Positions 40,158 through 51,300 of a stretch of DNA of 64,000 nt are shown one piece after another. Within the stretch, counting starts at the first letter, position 1, and each line of letters starts with the position of its first letter. The DNA comes from JBQTGK01 sp052400665 (GTDB lineage: Bacteria > Bacteroidota > Bacteroidia > Bacteroidales > Marinifilaceae). The stretch lies in assembly GCA_052400665.1 (NCBI GenBank), contig JBQTGK010000010.1; one strand, given 5' to 3'. Position numbers and translations under genes: made by a program. The notes under the pieces were generated by a model, which saw nothing but the letters and a program-made list of their open reading frames with translations, was not told where the DNA came from and searched no databases.

Positions 40158-43100
40158 TTATTGATTAAGTTCCTGAACAGCTGTCTCTACACTCTCTCTT
40201 GAAGGCATTACACCAGTAGTTAGCCATTTAACTTTACATTTTAAAGAATTGACTCCTACCAGTAATACAGGCAACAACAAAAGGTTTAAGAAGGTGGCCG
40301 TAGCCAAGCCATAAGCCATAGCAATTGCCATAGGAATTACCATTTTTGCTTCTGGTTCATTCGAAATAATTAGTGGAGCAATACCTACAATAGTTGTTAA
40401 AGATGTTAACACAATGGGTCTGAATCTTGATACACTTGCATCGTAAATGGCAGTCATAAAGTCTTTTCCGATTTTCAACTGCTCATTAAAAGTACTGATA
40501 AGTACGATTGAATCATTCACCATAACTCCCATTAATGCAACCATTCCCAAATAAGACGGCATATCAAGAGCAGATGCATGAAGCCAGTGTCCCCATCCTA
40601 CGCCAATAAATCCTAGAGGTACAAGGGCAAAAATTAACAGCGTTTGAGAAAAGGAGCGGAATGTAAAGATTACAATGGCAAATAATAGAACCAAAATAAT
40701 CGGAGCAATCAAAATACCCGAATCTTTAGCTTTTTGCAAGTTTTCTGCATGTCCACCATATCGGAATCTCAGTCCTGGGTATTTTGCTTTTAAATCAGGT
40801 AAAATATGATCTTCAATTTCATTGTTTATTTCCGTCATATTAACACTTTCATTTGCAGCATCAGCTTCAACCGTTATTTCTCTTTGTCCTTCCAGGTGAT
40901 TGATCTGAACTAAATTTCGTTCATAAATTATCTCAGCAACGTCTTTTAAATAGTACTCTCCTCCATCAGAAGTTCTGATTCTCATATTTTCAAGATTTCC
41001 TACCGACGAACGTTCATCTTTTGGGTAACGTACCCAAACTTTTATCACATCAATTCCACGTTGTAAACGCTGAACTTCTTTTCCGTAAAAACCTGATCTT
41101 ACTTGACTGGAAAGACTGCTTTGTGTTAAGCCCAACTTATAAGCACTCTTTTTTAATTTCAGTTTTACTTCACGCATTCCAAGCTCATCGTTATCCAAAA
41201 CATTCATCAATCCCTCCATTTTAGAAAGTTTGGCTTTGAATTCATTTTTAGCTTGATATAAATCTTCCAAGTTACTACTCTGTAAAGAAACAGATACTGC
41301 TTTTCCAAAATGACTTTCCTGAGTATAACTAAGAAGTTGAGCTTGAGGGATTTCTCCAACCTTATCTTTCAGTAAACTACTAAATTCAGTTGATAAAAAA
41401 CTTCTATCCTGTGTGCCTAATAAATAAACTCTAAGTTTCCCAACATTTGAAGCAGTAATATTAAGTCCCGTTCCTTTAATAACAGGTTCTCCTGTATAAC
41501 TCTTATCTTGCCACTCTTTTCCCACTTCAATTGCTGCATCTTCAATTCGTAGCATGTAACTAAGAGTTTCGCTTTCAGGCGTTCCTGCAGGCATTTCCAG
41601 CTCTACATCTATATAGTCCTTATTATCAACCGAACTGTCTCCGGTTCTGATAATTCCTCCTCTTAATCCACCAATAGTCATGGCAAATAAACCGATAGCA
41701 AAACCTACTGTTACCAATTTGTTATTCAAACAAAAACGTATTAAAGGTTCATAAGTCCATCTTCTTAAGTAGGTAACAGCCTTTAATGATATTCTCTCAA
41801 TTTTCGATTCTTTTTTATCCGCCCGAAGTGCTTTCGAATGCACCACATGCGCAGGTAAAATCAGGAATGCCTCAATTAAAGAAAATGCCAGAGCAAAAAT
41901 TACTACAAAAGCCAGCTCTAAAAAGAACTCTCCCATAACACCATCAATAAAGAAAAAGGCAGAAAAAGCCACAATGGTAGTAAGTACAGCCGAAAATACG
42001 GCAGGCATTACCTCTAAGGTTCCATCAATACCGGCTTGCAGCGCCGATTTCCCCCTTTCGTAGTGCTGAAATATATTTTCACAAATAACAATTCCATCAT
42101 CCACCAAAATTCCAATAACAATAATCATCCCGAATAAAGAAATTCGGTTTAAAGTAAGTCCGTACATTCCTGCAATCATAAACATCCCCATAAACGAAAT
42201 TGGAATACCTATAGCAACCCAAAAAGAAAGGCGATGATTTAAGAAGAGAGACAGAAACAGTAAAACAAGTATAAAACCTACAATGCCATTATCGGCTAAG
42301 ATTTTCTGCATCACTTTAATTGATGAAGAGTTATCCTGAAGCACAGATAACTGCACCGTTTCATGTTGCTTATTATATGTTACGATATACTTTTTTATTG
42401 CTTCGGATATGTATAAAATATCCTCACGAGAAGTTTGTGTAATAGAAATTTTTACTGCCGGATTTTTATCAATATAAATACGGTTTGGCGTTTCGTTCCA
42501 CTTGTCAGTTACAACAGCTAAATCGCCTAACAAAATAGTACCACCATTCTCTTGCGATCGAACAACAATATCTTTAAAACCTTCGGCATAATATTGCTTT
42601 TCGCGTACACGAATTCTCAACTCTTCGTCTTCACCACGAATGGTTCCTCCTGTTTGCTCTATATTTGCTGCAGCTACTGCGCTATAAATCTCATCTATAG
42701 TGATGTTGTATGCTTTTAACGCATCCTCGTTAACACTAACTTCAATTTCTTCGTCGGGGAAACCATACAAATCTACCTGCGAAATCCCATCAATTGCTCT
42801 TAAATCGTTCTCTATTGCGCGAGCATAAGTCTTCAAATCTTTTAAATTGATATTGCCACTTAAAGCCATTGAAATAGCAAGAATGGTAAATTCTTTTTTC
42901 GATACGCTGATATTCTCTACAGCTGCCGGAAATGAACTAATTCCATCAACCGCATTTTTCACATCCTGCAATGCAACATTAGGATCGTATCCAGATTCCA
43001 ATTCTACAGAAATAGAACATGCACTCTCAGTAGATGATGAAGTAACCTTCTCGACTCCACTAATTCCCTTTAAATTATCTTCAATTTTTAAGGCAACCCC

Positions 43101-43286
43101 TTTTTCCACTTCTTCGGGCGAAGCACCAGGATAACTTGCAGTTACACTAAGCATTCCCGGGTCAATTTGCGGCATCACCGAGGAGTTTAGTGAATACAAT
43201 CCAAAAATTCCAAGTAAAACAAATACTCCTGCCAGCAGATTTCCTGCGAAAGGATATTTTAAAAAGTAATTTATTAATGATTTCAT
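40158..43286 (-). CDS. RND-family efflux permease
   Basis: Inner-membrane proton-driven exporter, 1042 aa, with 12 expected membrane helices and two large periplasmic loops. The start (LINYFLKYPFAGNLLAGVFVLLGIF) is the first helix. GIPISFMGMFMIAGMYGLTLNRISLFGMIIVIGILVDDGIVICEN is in helix 4, with acidic VDDG typical of the proton relay. The periplasmic sequence is more like the Bacteroidota/putative AcrB-like branch than the HAE1 pump at 48386. Substrate unknown. Confidence 0.93.
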   Translation of the reverse strand: MKSLINYFLKYPFAGNLLAGVFVLLGIFGLYSLNSSVMPQIDPGMLSVTASYPGASPEEVEKGVALKIEDNLKGISGVEKVTSSSTESACSISVELESGYDPNVALQDVKNAVDGISSFPAAVENISVSKKEFTILAISMALSGNINLKDLKTYARAIENDLRAIDGISQVDLYGFPDEEIEVSVNEDALKAYNITIDEIYSAVAAANIEQTGGTIRGEDEELRIRVREKQYYAEGFKDIVVRSQENGGTILLGDLAVVTDKWNETPNRIYIDKNPAVKISITQTSREDILYISEAIKKYIVTYNKQHETVQLSVLQDNSSSIKVMQKILADNGIVGFILVLLFLSLFLNHRLSFWVAIGIPISFMGMFMIAGMYGLTLNRISLFGMIIVIGILVDDGIVICENIFQHYERGKSALQAGIDGTLEVMPAVFSAVLTTIVAFSAFFFIDGVMGEFFLELAFVVIFALAFSLIEAFLILPAHVVHSKALRADKKESKIERISLKAVTYLRRWTYEPLIRFCLNNKLVTVGFAIGLFAMTIGGLRGGIIRTGDSSVDNKDYIDVELEMPAGTPESETLSYMLRIEDAAIEVGKEWQDKSYTGEPVIKGTGLNITASNVGKLRVYLLGTQDRSFLSTEFSSLLKDKVGEIPQAQLLSYTQESHFGKAVSVSLQSSNLEDLYQAKNEFKAKLSKMEGLMNVLDNDELGMREVKLKLKKSAYKLGLTQSSLSSQVRSGFYGKEVQRLQRGIDVIKVWVRYPKDERSSVGNLENMRIRTSDGGEYYLKDVAEIIYERNLVQINHLEGQREITVEADAANESVNMTEINNEIEDHILPDLKAKYPGLRFRYGGHAENLQKAKDSGILIAPIILVLLFAIVIFTFRSFSQTLLIFALVPLGFIGVGWGHWLHASALDMPSYLGMVALMGVMVNDSIVLISTFNEQLKIGKDFMTAIYDASVSRFRPIVLTSLTTIVGIAPLIISNEPEAKMVIPMAIAMAYGLATATFLNLLLLPVLLVGVNSLKCKVKWLTTGVMPSRESVETAVQELNQ

Positions 43287-43342
43287 ACTATATTTTTCTA
43301 ATGATCGTCAGGTATATCTGAACTTCTCTAAATTCAAAAAAT

Positions 43343-44452
43343 TTATTGTTCGCGTGCACTTACAGATATTCCTTTGTGAATTCCTGAAGTTTTCAACACA
43401 AGTTGAACTCCATCTTGCAAGCCTTCAATAACAACTGCATCTTCTTTCTTTTGAACAATAGAAACTTTTTGCTGATTAATGATTCCTTTACTAACTGTAA
43501 AAACATACTCCGAATCCACCAAAAGTTTACGAGGAATTTCGATACCAAATACGTCTCTTTTTAATTGAATATCAGCATTTAAAAACATTCCTTCTTTCAA
43601 GTCACTACCCAAAATAGCAATATAAACATTCACCATTTGTGTTTCAGTATCAACCTTTTTACTAATACGGCGAACCGACCCAGACCAATTTCCATTTGTG
43701 TTGTTTGAGTAAACATTTACTTTATTACCCACTTTAATTCCGGCAAGATTATTTAAGTCGATACCCACAACCAAATCGTAAGCATCTGTATTAACAAATT
43801 CTCCAAGTTTTTGTCCACTCATAACCAAAGTTCCCGGCTTAATATTCGACTCGATAATTTCTCCTGTAAAAGGAGCAGAAATCGTATATTTATCCAACTG
43901 TTCTTCTAAACTTTTAATGTTATAATAAGTTGTATAGATATTCTTACCTGCCAAATAATATTTCTCTTTATCGTTTTTTGCATCAGGAATTGGGGCTAAC
44001 TTCTTTTCCACATCGAACTCCTGCAGGTATTTTTCCCAAGCCGAATAACTTTCAGGATAATCGAATTTTAAATCTGGTAACACAGAAGCAATCTCAGTCA
44101 TAAAACTACTTCGCGTAGAATAAACTTCAGCTTTGTAAGTATCATCCTGAATTGATATTAGATTCTCTCCTTTTGAAAAACGAACGCCTTCCAAAAATTG
44201 TTTCTTCGAAGATTTAAGAATACCTGAAACCTCGGCATATACTTCCACTTTATCTCTAGCTTCTAAATTACCTACAACAGAAAGCTCTAAATCAATTTTA
44301 CTATTTTTTATACTTTGTACCGGAACAATTATTTCTTTTGCAACAACCTCTCTCTCTTTAGGAGCTTTTTTCATACCTGCAAATACAAAGGCAAGAACCA
44401 TTGTTACAATTATTACACCTATTCCTAAAAGGATACTTTTTCTTTTTAACAT
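43343..44452 (-). CDS. RND periplasmic adaptor (membrane fusion protein)
   Basis: HlyD/AcrA-type adaptor, 369 aa, with an N-terminal membrane anchor (ILLGIGVIIVTMVLAFVFAGM). The barrel-sandwich/lipoyl halves are VVGNLEARDKVEVYAEVSGIL and YTISAPFTGEIIESNIKPGTLV. It opens the operon adaptor-permease-channel (44452 to 38851) and is divergent from the histidine kinase at 44677, which may control it. Confidence 0.92.
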   Translation of the reverse strand: MLKRKSILLGIGVIIVTMVLAFVFAGMKKAPKEREVVAKEIIVPVQSIKNSKIDLELSVVGNLEARDKVEVYAEVSGILKSSKKQFLEGVRFSKGENLISIQDDTYKAEVYSTRSSFMTEIASVLPDLKFDYPESYSAWEKYLQEFDVEKKLAPIPDAKNDKEKYYLAGKNIYTTYYNIKSLEEQLDKYTISAPFTGEIIESNIKPGTLVMSGQKLGEFVNTDAYDLVVGIDLNNLAGIKVGNKVNVYSNNTNGNWSGSVRRISKKVDTETQMVNVYIAILGSDLKEGMFLNADIQLKRDVFGIEIPRKLLVDSEYVFTVSKGIINQQKVSIVQKKEDAVVIEGLQDGVQLVLKTSGIHKGISVSAREQ

Positions 44453-44640
44453 GACAATACTGTTTTAGAATCTTTTGCAATAATATGCTTAGGAGCTTTA
44501 AAAAATAAATTATATCGACTAACAGCCCTAATTTAACTGCAACAAAAGAAAAACTGCAGATCATTTGGTTTACCCGTAAAATAACTTGTGTTCACAAGCA
44601 GAATTTATGAGTTTATCGATAATTAGTTGATCTATTAAGA

Positions 44641-44648
44641 TAATTTTG
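44641..44648 (+). promoter_or_regulatory. -7 element TAATTTTG before the LytS-like gene
   Basis: Matches TAnnTTTG 29 bp upstream of the kinase ATG (44677). Predicted start about 44654. Confidence 0.5.
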
Positions 44649-44676
44649 TTCTTTAGCTGTATCAAACTAAATAAGA

Positions 44677-45744
44677 ATGAATTTAAAAGACAGATTATAT
44701 CATATTTTCACAATACGATGGGTTCAACACCTTTCTTTCTGGTTAGTTTTTTTGTTGCTAGAACTAGGTCGATTTAATGAACTAAAGCCTGAACAAATCC
44801 CAAGAGAAATACTATTCGAAGGTATTAGAAATACATTTACAGCATTTCTAGTTTATTTTAATTTAAGGGTTTTAATTCCACATTTTTGGAATACTGGCAA
44901 GTATGGAAAATATCTATTTGCCTTTATTCTAAGCGAAATTTTTACAATCACAACTCTAAGTTTCATATTTTATTATTTTCCAGATTTGGAGTTCAAAATG
45001 TTTATCCGGATGAGTACCACAAAAATCATCATGATGAATACTTTTAAAACAAATTTATTTGTTTTATCAAGCACATTGTTTCATTTTGTAAAGGAATGGA
45101 TTAAGTTAAAAGATGAAAATTTGCGATTTACAGAAAATACCCAAAAACAATTGGCAGCTGAATTGAGTTTGTTAAAAGCTCAGGTGAATCCTCATTTTTT
45201 ATTCAATACACTAAATAATATTTATTCAATGAGTTTGTACGATTCAAACAAAACTCCCGAAATGATATTAAAACTTAGTCAGTTACTTAGTTATATGCTT
45301 TATGAATGTAAAGATGAAAAGGTAAACCTGGAAAAAGAAACTCAATTTATAAAAAATTACATAGAACTTGAAGCATTAAGAGTTGAAGATACGGCTAATA
45401 TAAAACTAAATATTTCTGGTGAAAATCAGCTCTATAAAATTCCACCATTACTTTTTATTCCTTTGATAGAAAATGCATTTAAACATGGAATTTCAAATGA
45501 ATTAGAAAAATCTGAAATTAATATCGACTTACAATTTAGTAAGAATAAAATATTGCTGGAAATTACCAATCCCTTAGATTATTATGAAACAACAAATAAA
45601 AAACATAGCGGATTAGGAATTGAAAATGTAAGAAAACGACTAAATTTACTCTATCCGAATAAACACAGCTTTGAAGTGTTACAAGAGAATCAAACCTATA
45701 AAACTATTGTTAGTATAATTTTAAATAACAACAATGAAAATTAA
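44677..45744 (+). CDS. LytS-family sensor histidine kinase
   Basis: The 355-aa protein has four likely N-terminal membrane helices (about 14-140) without a large sensor domain. The His_kinase core follows, with phospho-acceptor H173 in AQVNPHFLFNTLNNIYSM. The ATPase domain has PPLLFIPLIENAFKHG (N-box) and HSGLGIENVRKRL (G-box). It overlaps the response-regulator gene by 11 bp, so the pair is translationally coupled. The divergent RND operon is the likely target. Confidence 0.95.
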   Translation: MNLKDRLYHIFTIRWVQHLSFWLVFLLLELGRFNELKPEQIPREILFEGIRNTFTAFLVYFNLRVLIPHFWNTGKYGKYLFAFILSEIFTITTLSFIFYYFPDLEFKMFIRMSTTKIIMMNTFKTNLFVLSSTLFHFVKEWIKLKDENLRFTENTQKQLAAELSLLKAQVNPHFLFNTLNNIYSMSLYDSNKTPEMILKLSQLLSYMLYECKDEKVNLEKETQFIKNYIELEALRVEDTANIKLNISGENQLYKIPPLLFIPLIENAFKHGISNELEKSEINIDLQFSKNKILLEITNPLDYYETTNKKHSGLGIENVRKRLNLLYPNKHSFEVLQENQTYKTIVSIILNNNNEN

Positions 45745-46462
45745 TTGCATAATTGTAGACGATGAAATTCATGCCCGTAAAATATTGGAAAAATACATTA
45801 CAGATATTCCTCATGTAAAACTGATTAAATCATGTAAAAATGCATTAGAGGCAATGGAAATTTTACGCACCCAAACAATTGATGCAATGTTTCTAGATAT
45901 TAACATGCCTAAACTTACGGGTCTGAACTTTTTAGAAAGTTTAAAAAACCCTCCAATAGTTGTAATCACAACTGCTTACAGAGAATATGCTGTTGATGCT
46001 TACGAATTAGATGTTATTGATTATCTACACAAGCCAATTCCATTTCCACGTTTTATAAAAGCAATATCAAAAATTGAAGAAAAACTTCAAATAAGAAATA
46101 ACCATCCCCTTGTTACACAAGAAAAAACAGAGTATACTGCTCAAAATTTCATTTTTATAAAAGCCGATAAAAAAACTATAAAATTAAATTTTGAGGATAT
46201 TAAATACATTGAAGGACTTGGCGATTACATAAAGATTCATACAAAATCGAAAATTATTATAAGTAAGCTCACAATAAAAAAAATGGTAGACTTACTTCCG
46301 GAAAATAGATTCCCCAGAGTACATAAATCTTTTATTATTTCACTTGATTTAATTGACTCCATAGAAGGGAATCAAATACAAATTCAAGAACAAAAAATTC
46401 CTATTGGCCAAATTTACAGACAATCGTTTATAGATTTAATTAATACTTTTCTTAAAAAATAG
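45734..46462 (+). CDS. LytTR-family response regulator
   Basis: The 242-aa protein has an N-terminal receiver with acidic D9/D10, phospho-acceptor D55 (AMFLDINMPK) and K100 (LHKPIPF). A C-terminal LytTR DNA-binding domain (about 145-240) has KYIEGLGDYIKIH and FPRVHKSFIISL. It is partnered with the LytS kinase by an 11-bp overlap. Target genes are inferred from position only. Confidence 0.95.
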   Translation: MKINCIIVDDEIHARKILEKYITDIPHVKLIKSCKNALEAMEILRTQTIDAMFLDINMPKLTGLNFLESLKNPPIVVITTAYREYAVDAYELDVIDYLHKPIPFPRFIKAISKIEEKLQIRNNHPLVTQEKTEYTAQNFIFIKADKKTIKLNFEDIKYIEGLGDYIKIHTKSKIIISKLTIKKMVDLLPENRFPRVHKSFIISLDLIDSIEGNQIQIQEQKIPIGQIYRQSFIDLINTFLKK

Positions 46463-46550
46463 TACTTCACTCCTATTCATTATACTCGTTTTTCTTGTTT
46501 TTTATTTTTCTAACGATTGCACAAATAAATTTTATTTTTTTTAACATTTT

Positions 46551-46574
46551 TTAGTTCGGAACTAACCGAACTAA
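46551..46574. promoter_or_regulatory. Operator palindrome before the GbsR-like gene
   Basis: TTAGTTCGG-AACTAA-CCGAACTAA is a perfect 9-6-9 inverted repeat lying directly upstream of the -7 element TATCTTTG (46578-46585), so it would cover the -33 to -11 region. The same core geometry recurs at 47157-47178 before the RND adaptor gene. Confidence 0.8.
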
Positions 46575-46577
46575 GTA

Positions 46578-46585
46578 TATCTTTG
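46578..46585 (+). promoter_or_regulatory. -7 element of the regulator gene
   Basis: TATCTTTG matches TAnnTTTG, 20 bp before the ATG at 46605. Confidence 0.7.
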
Positions 46586-46604
46586 CGCAGTAAGTTTAAG
46601 AAAT

Positions 46605-47123
46605 ATGAAAAATAAACAAGAATTAGAGATTAAAAAAAAATTATTAGTAGAAAGATATGGCCTTTTTATGGAGAAACAAGATAAGTTAGCTCCCATAGCT
46701 GCCCGTATTTTTGCAACACTACTAATTAATAAGGAAAATGGAACTACTTTCGACGAATTGGTTACTTTTCTTGATGCTAGTAAAAGTACGGTATCCACTA
46801 ATTTAAAAACGCTACATAAAATAGAATATATAGATTTTTTCACAAAACCGGGGGATCGGAAAAAATACTTTATTTTAAATCCAGACGGATTTCTTGCAAG
46901 AATTGATGAAGAACTAAAAATGTTCAAATTAGAACATCAGTTAGCTACAGAAATAAGCGAATTTAAAATTCAGGCAAATAAAATTCTTGAAAACCCTAAT
47001 GAAAAGTATTCTATTTATGATAAAACACCATACTTAAACTACTTGTCAAGCACAATAAATATCCTTAAACAACTTCGAAATGGTATTGAATCTCAATGCC
47101 AAATGTTCCAAAAAAGGAAATAA
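46605..47123 (+). CDS. GbsR/MarR-like transcriptional regulator
   Basis: The 172-aa protein has a winged-helix (residues about 20-85: APIAARIFATLLINKENGTT, then SKSTVSTNLKTLHKIEYIDF and the wing KPGDRKKYF) followed by a helical C-terminal dimerisation part, as in GbsR-type MarR relatives in Bacteroidota. It is preceded by a perfect operator at its own promoter and sits immediately upstream of an RND pump operon bearing a like operator. It is therefore inferred to repress itself and the pump. The ligand is unknown. Confidence 0.92.
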   Translation: MKNKQELEIKKKLLVERYGLFMEKQDKLAPIAARIFATLLINKENGTTFDELVTFLDASKSTVSTNLKTLHKIEYIDFFTKPGDRKKYFILNPDGFLARIDEELKMFKLEHQLATEISEFKIQANKILENPNEKYSIYDKTPYLNYLSSTINILKQLRNGIESQCQMFQKRK

Positions 47124-47156
47124 AATATTTTAAGAAAACATATACCTACACAATAA

Positions 47157-47178
47157 TAGTTCGACTTTATTCGAACTA
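47157..47178. promoter_or_regulatory. Operator palindrome before the second RND operon
   Basis: TAGTTCGA-CTTTAT-TCGAACTA is an 8-6-8 perfect inverted repeat, 17 bp before the adaptor ATG (47195). It matches the 46551-46574 site in sequence core (AGTTCG/CGAACT) and in 6-bp spacing. A transcript start just upstream would be blocked by a bound repressor. Confidence 0.8.
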
Positions 47179-47194
47179 AAAGAAAAGAAAAATC

Positions 47195-48352
47195 ATGAAT
47201 AGAAATTATTTATTTACAGGATTAACTATAGCCTTATTAGCATTATCATCGTGCAATGAGCCTCAAAAGCAACAGGCAAGAGGTCCAATGCCTTTCCCTA
47301 TTGAATCTGCAAAAAAAGATAATATTACTGTTTACAACGAGTATGCAGCAAATATTGAAGGAGAACAGAATATTGAAATTCGCCCTAAAGTTGATGGATT
47401 TATTGATAAAATATACATCGCCGAAGGTGAAGAAGTAAAAAAAGGACAAATTCTTTTTAAATTAAGTGCCGAAACTTTAAATCAACAAGTAAATGCAGCA
47501 AAAGCAAATATCGAAGTTGCAAAAGCACAAGTTGTTTCTGCTCAGGTTGAAGTTGATAAAATTAGTCCGCTGGTAAAACAAAATATCATTAGTAAATCAC
47601 AGTTAGCAACTGCCAAGAGTAATTTAAATGCTGCTAATGCACAATTAAATGCTGCTAAAGCTGATTATATGAATGCACAAGAAAATCTGGACTATACAAT
47701 CATTAAGAGTCCGGTTAATGGTATTATTGGAAGTATTCCTTACAAAATTGGTAGCTTAGTTGGCCGCTCCGAAACACAGGCGTTAACAACTGTATCAAAC
47801 ATTAGTAATGTTTATGCATATTTTACCATGAACGAAAAGCAGCTACTGCAATTCAACCGTCAATTAGATGGCAAAAGTGTTAAGGAAAAAATTAAATCCT
47901 TGCCCGAAGTTGAATTGATACTTGCCGACGGATCAATCTACGAACAAAAAGGTAGAATTGAAACCATTAACGGCATGGTAAATCCAAGAACTGGTAGTAT
48001 TGTCTACAAAGCTATTTTTCCTAACTCAGCTAATTTACTTAGGAGCGGTATTAGTGGTAAAGTAAAAATACCTTCTCTGGAAAATAATGTAATTCTACTT
48101 CCACAAAAAGCAACCTATGAGTTACAAGGAAAGAAGTTTGTTTACCTTGTAAATAAAGATAATAAAGTTGAATCGAAAGAGGTTAAAGTATCTTTAGCTG
48201 TTGGACAAAATTTCATAGTACAAGGTGGAATTAACGAAGGTCAGTCTTATGTAACTGATGGCTTAATTAAACTACGTCATGGAATGCAAATTCAGCCAGT
48301 TTCAGAAAAGCATCATACTCCTGATGCCAATGCTGCAATGTCTAACAAGTAA
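47195..48352 (+). CDS. RND periplasmic adaptor, AcrA-like lipoprotein
   Basis: The 385-aa protein has a lipoprotein signal (LFTGLTIALLALSSC, lipobox). It also has barrel-sandwich halves (YAANIEGEQNIEIRPKVDGF and YTIIKSPVNGIIGSIPYKIG) and a long helical hairpin. It is the first structural gene after the regulator and the periplasmic link between the permease at 48386 and the channel at 51558. A palindrome lies 17 bp upstream of its start. Confidence 0.95.
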   Translation: MNRNYLFTGLTIALLALSSCNEPQKQQARGPMPFPIESAKKDNITVYNEYAANIEGEQNIEIRPKVDGFIDKIYIAEGEEVKKGQILFKLSAETLNQQVNAAKANIEVAKAQVVSAQVEVDKISPLVKQNIISKSQLATAKSNLNAANAQLNAAKADYMNAQENLDYTIIKSPVNGIIGSIPYKIGSLVGRSETQALTTVSNISNVYAYFTMNEKQLLQFNRQLDGKSVKEKIKSLPEVELILADGSIYEQKGRIETINGMVNPRTGSIVYKAIFPNSANLLRSGISGKVKIPSLENNVILLPQKATYELQGKKFVYLVNKDNKVESKEVKVSLAVGQNFIVQGGINEGQSYVTDGLIKLRHGMQIQPVSEKHHTPDANAAMSNK

Positions 48353-48385
48353 ATTCCACACACAAAAATTTAAATTACATTTAAA

Positions 48386-51300
48386 ATGTTAAGAAAATTT
48401 ATTGAACGGCCGGTATTATCGACCGTAATATCCATACTTATCCTAATTTTAGGGATTTTAGGACTTAGTTCTTTACCTCGTGAGCAGTTTCCTGAAATTG
48501 CTCCCCCTACAGTTCGAATCTCAGCAAGTTACTCGGGAGCAAATGCCGAAACTGTGCTTAAAAGTGTTGTTGTCCCCATAGAGGAAGCCGTAAATGGTGT
48601 TGAAAACATGACCTACATGACTTCTACCTCAAGTAACGATGGATCGGCAACTATTAATGTTTACTTTGAACTGGGTACAAATCCTGATATTGCAGCTGTA
48701 AACGTTCAAAATCGTGTAGCAACGGTAAACAGTAAGCTTCCACAAACAGTAACACAATCGGGTGTTACCACACAAAAAGTTCAAAACAGTGTATTATTAT
48801 TCTTCTCTTTATTTACTAAAAATGAAGATTACGATGCAACATTTATAGAAAACTACGCTCGTATCAACCTAATTCCTATGATTAAACGTATCAATGGGGT
48901 TGGTGATGCAACAGTATTTGGCTCTAAAGACTATTCAATGCGCATTTGGCTGAAACCAGAGAAAATGGCTGCCTTTGGTCTAATTCCACAAGATATTGTA
49001 GCAGCATTAAACGAACAAAATTTAGAAGCCTCTCCTGGTAAATTTGGAGAAAACTCCAATCAGTCTTTCGAATACGTTATTCGTTACAAGGGAAAATTAT
49101 CAAATGTGAGCGAATATGAAAATATTATTTTACGCTCTGAAGGTAATAGTGACTTTCTTCGCCTAAAAGATGTTGCAAAAATAGAACTTGGAGCTTTTAG
49201 TTATGCAACCAAAAATATCACCAATGGATATCCTTCTGCTGCAATGGCCGTGTATCAAACTTCGGGTTCTAATGCACAGGAAATTATTCAGGAAATTGAA
49301 CGTACACTTAAAAAAGCAAAGAAAGATTTTCCGGAAGGAATTGATTATGTAATTCCTTACAATACGAACGACTTCCTTGAAGCATCCATAAGTAAAGTAA
49401 TTACTACTTTAATAGAAGCATTTTTACTAGTATTCCTTGTAGTATTTATTTTTCTTCAGGATTTCAGATCAACATTAATACCAGCCATAGCAGTACCTGT
49501 AGCAATTGTTGGAACCTTCTTTTTCTTGAATCTATTTGGATTTTCGATTAATATGCTTACCCTTTTTGCCTTAGTACTGGCCATTGGTATTGTTGTTGAT
49601 GATGCCATTGTGGTTGTAGAAGCAGTGCATGCTAAACTCGATCATGGAGCAAAAAGTGCTAAAAAAGCTACCATATCCGCCATGAGCGAGATTACCGGTG
49701 CAATTATATCTATAACCTTAGTAATGTCAGCAGTTTTTATTCCGGTATCCTTTTTAAAAGGCCCAACTGGAGCATTCTATCAGCAGTTTGCAATTACCCT
49801 TGCTGTTGCCATTGTAATATCAGCAATTAATGCCTTAACATTAAGTCCGGCTTTATGTGCTTTATTATTAAAACCTCACAACCCTAGCGAAGAGCACAAA
49901 AAAGGTTTGGCAAACAGATTTTATACAGCCTTTAACACAGGTTTCGATGCCATTAACGAACGCTATAGTAATTCTGTTAGCTTCTTAACTCGTAAAAAAT
50001 GGATAAGCGGTGCTATTTTAATTGTTTTTCTTGCTTTAACAGGATGGTTCTTTAGCACAACACCGACAGGTTTTATTCCTAACGAAGATCAAGGAATGAT
50101 ATTCTGTGACATCACTCTTCCTCCAGGAAGTACACTAGACAGAACTCACGAAGTAGCCGATAAAGTAGGCGCCATTGTTGATGAGATTGATGTACTACAA
50201 GAAAAAATGTTTGTAATTGGTTTTAGCATGTTAAGTGGTACCAGAGGAGGATCTAAAGCCTTTGCCGTAATCAAACTAAAAAATTGGAAAGAAAGAAAAG
50301 AAGACCATCAAAAAGTAAAGGCCATAATTGGACAACTATTTGCAAAAACAGCTGCAATTAGCGATGCCAAGATTTTATTCTTTGCCCCTCCTACTGTTCG
50401 TGGTTTTGGTAATTCCGATGGTTTTGAAATGCAACTACAAGACAAATCGAACGGCGAGTTTAGCGATTTAATGGCAAAAAGTGGTCAATTCCTGGGTGCT
50501 TTAAATCAACGTCCCGAAATTAAGTATGCCATCACCTCTTTCAATACAGGATTTCCTCAGTACGAAATGGAAGTAAATGTTGAAAAAGTAAAAGAAGCAG
50601 GCATATCGGTAAATAATTTATTTGCAACCCTACAGGGATATTATGGAAGTTGGTATGCAGCCGATTTTAATCGATTTGGAAAACAATACCGCGTTATGAT
50701 TCAGGCCTCGCCCGAAGATCGTGAAACCATTGAATCGATGAACCATATTTATATTAAAAATGTACAAAACGAATTGGTGGCTGTTAGTCAGTTTGTTAAC
50801 ATGAAAAAAGTAAATGGTCCCGATGTTGTAAACCGATTTAACCTTTTTAATTCTGCAACAATTAACGGCAACGTAAATCCTGGCTACAGCACTGGAGATG
50901 CCATTAAAGCAATCGAAGAAGTAGCTGCACAGGTTTTACCATCGAACTATGGATATGAATTCTCAGGAATGACCCGAGAAGAACAAAAAGCAGGAAATCA
51001 GGCTATTTTAGTATTTGCCTTAAGCTTGATATTTGTATACTTCTTGCTAGCTGCTCAATACGAATCTTATATCTTGCCATTTGCAATTCTACTGTCTCTT
51101 CCTATCGGGATTTTTGGAGCCATCTTCTTTGTTAAGATAATAGGTTTGGAGAACAACATTTATTTCCAGGTTGCCCTAATTATGCTAATTGGTTTGCTAG
51201 CGAAGAATGCTATTTTAATTGTAGAGTTTGCCCTTCAGCGACGCCATCAGGGAATGGAGTTATTGCAAGCTGCTGTAGAAGGAGCTAAAGCTCGTTTACG

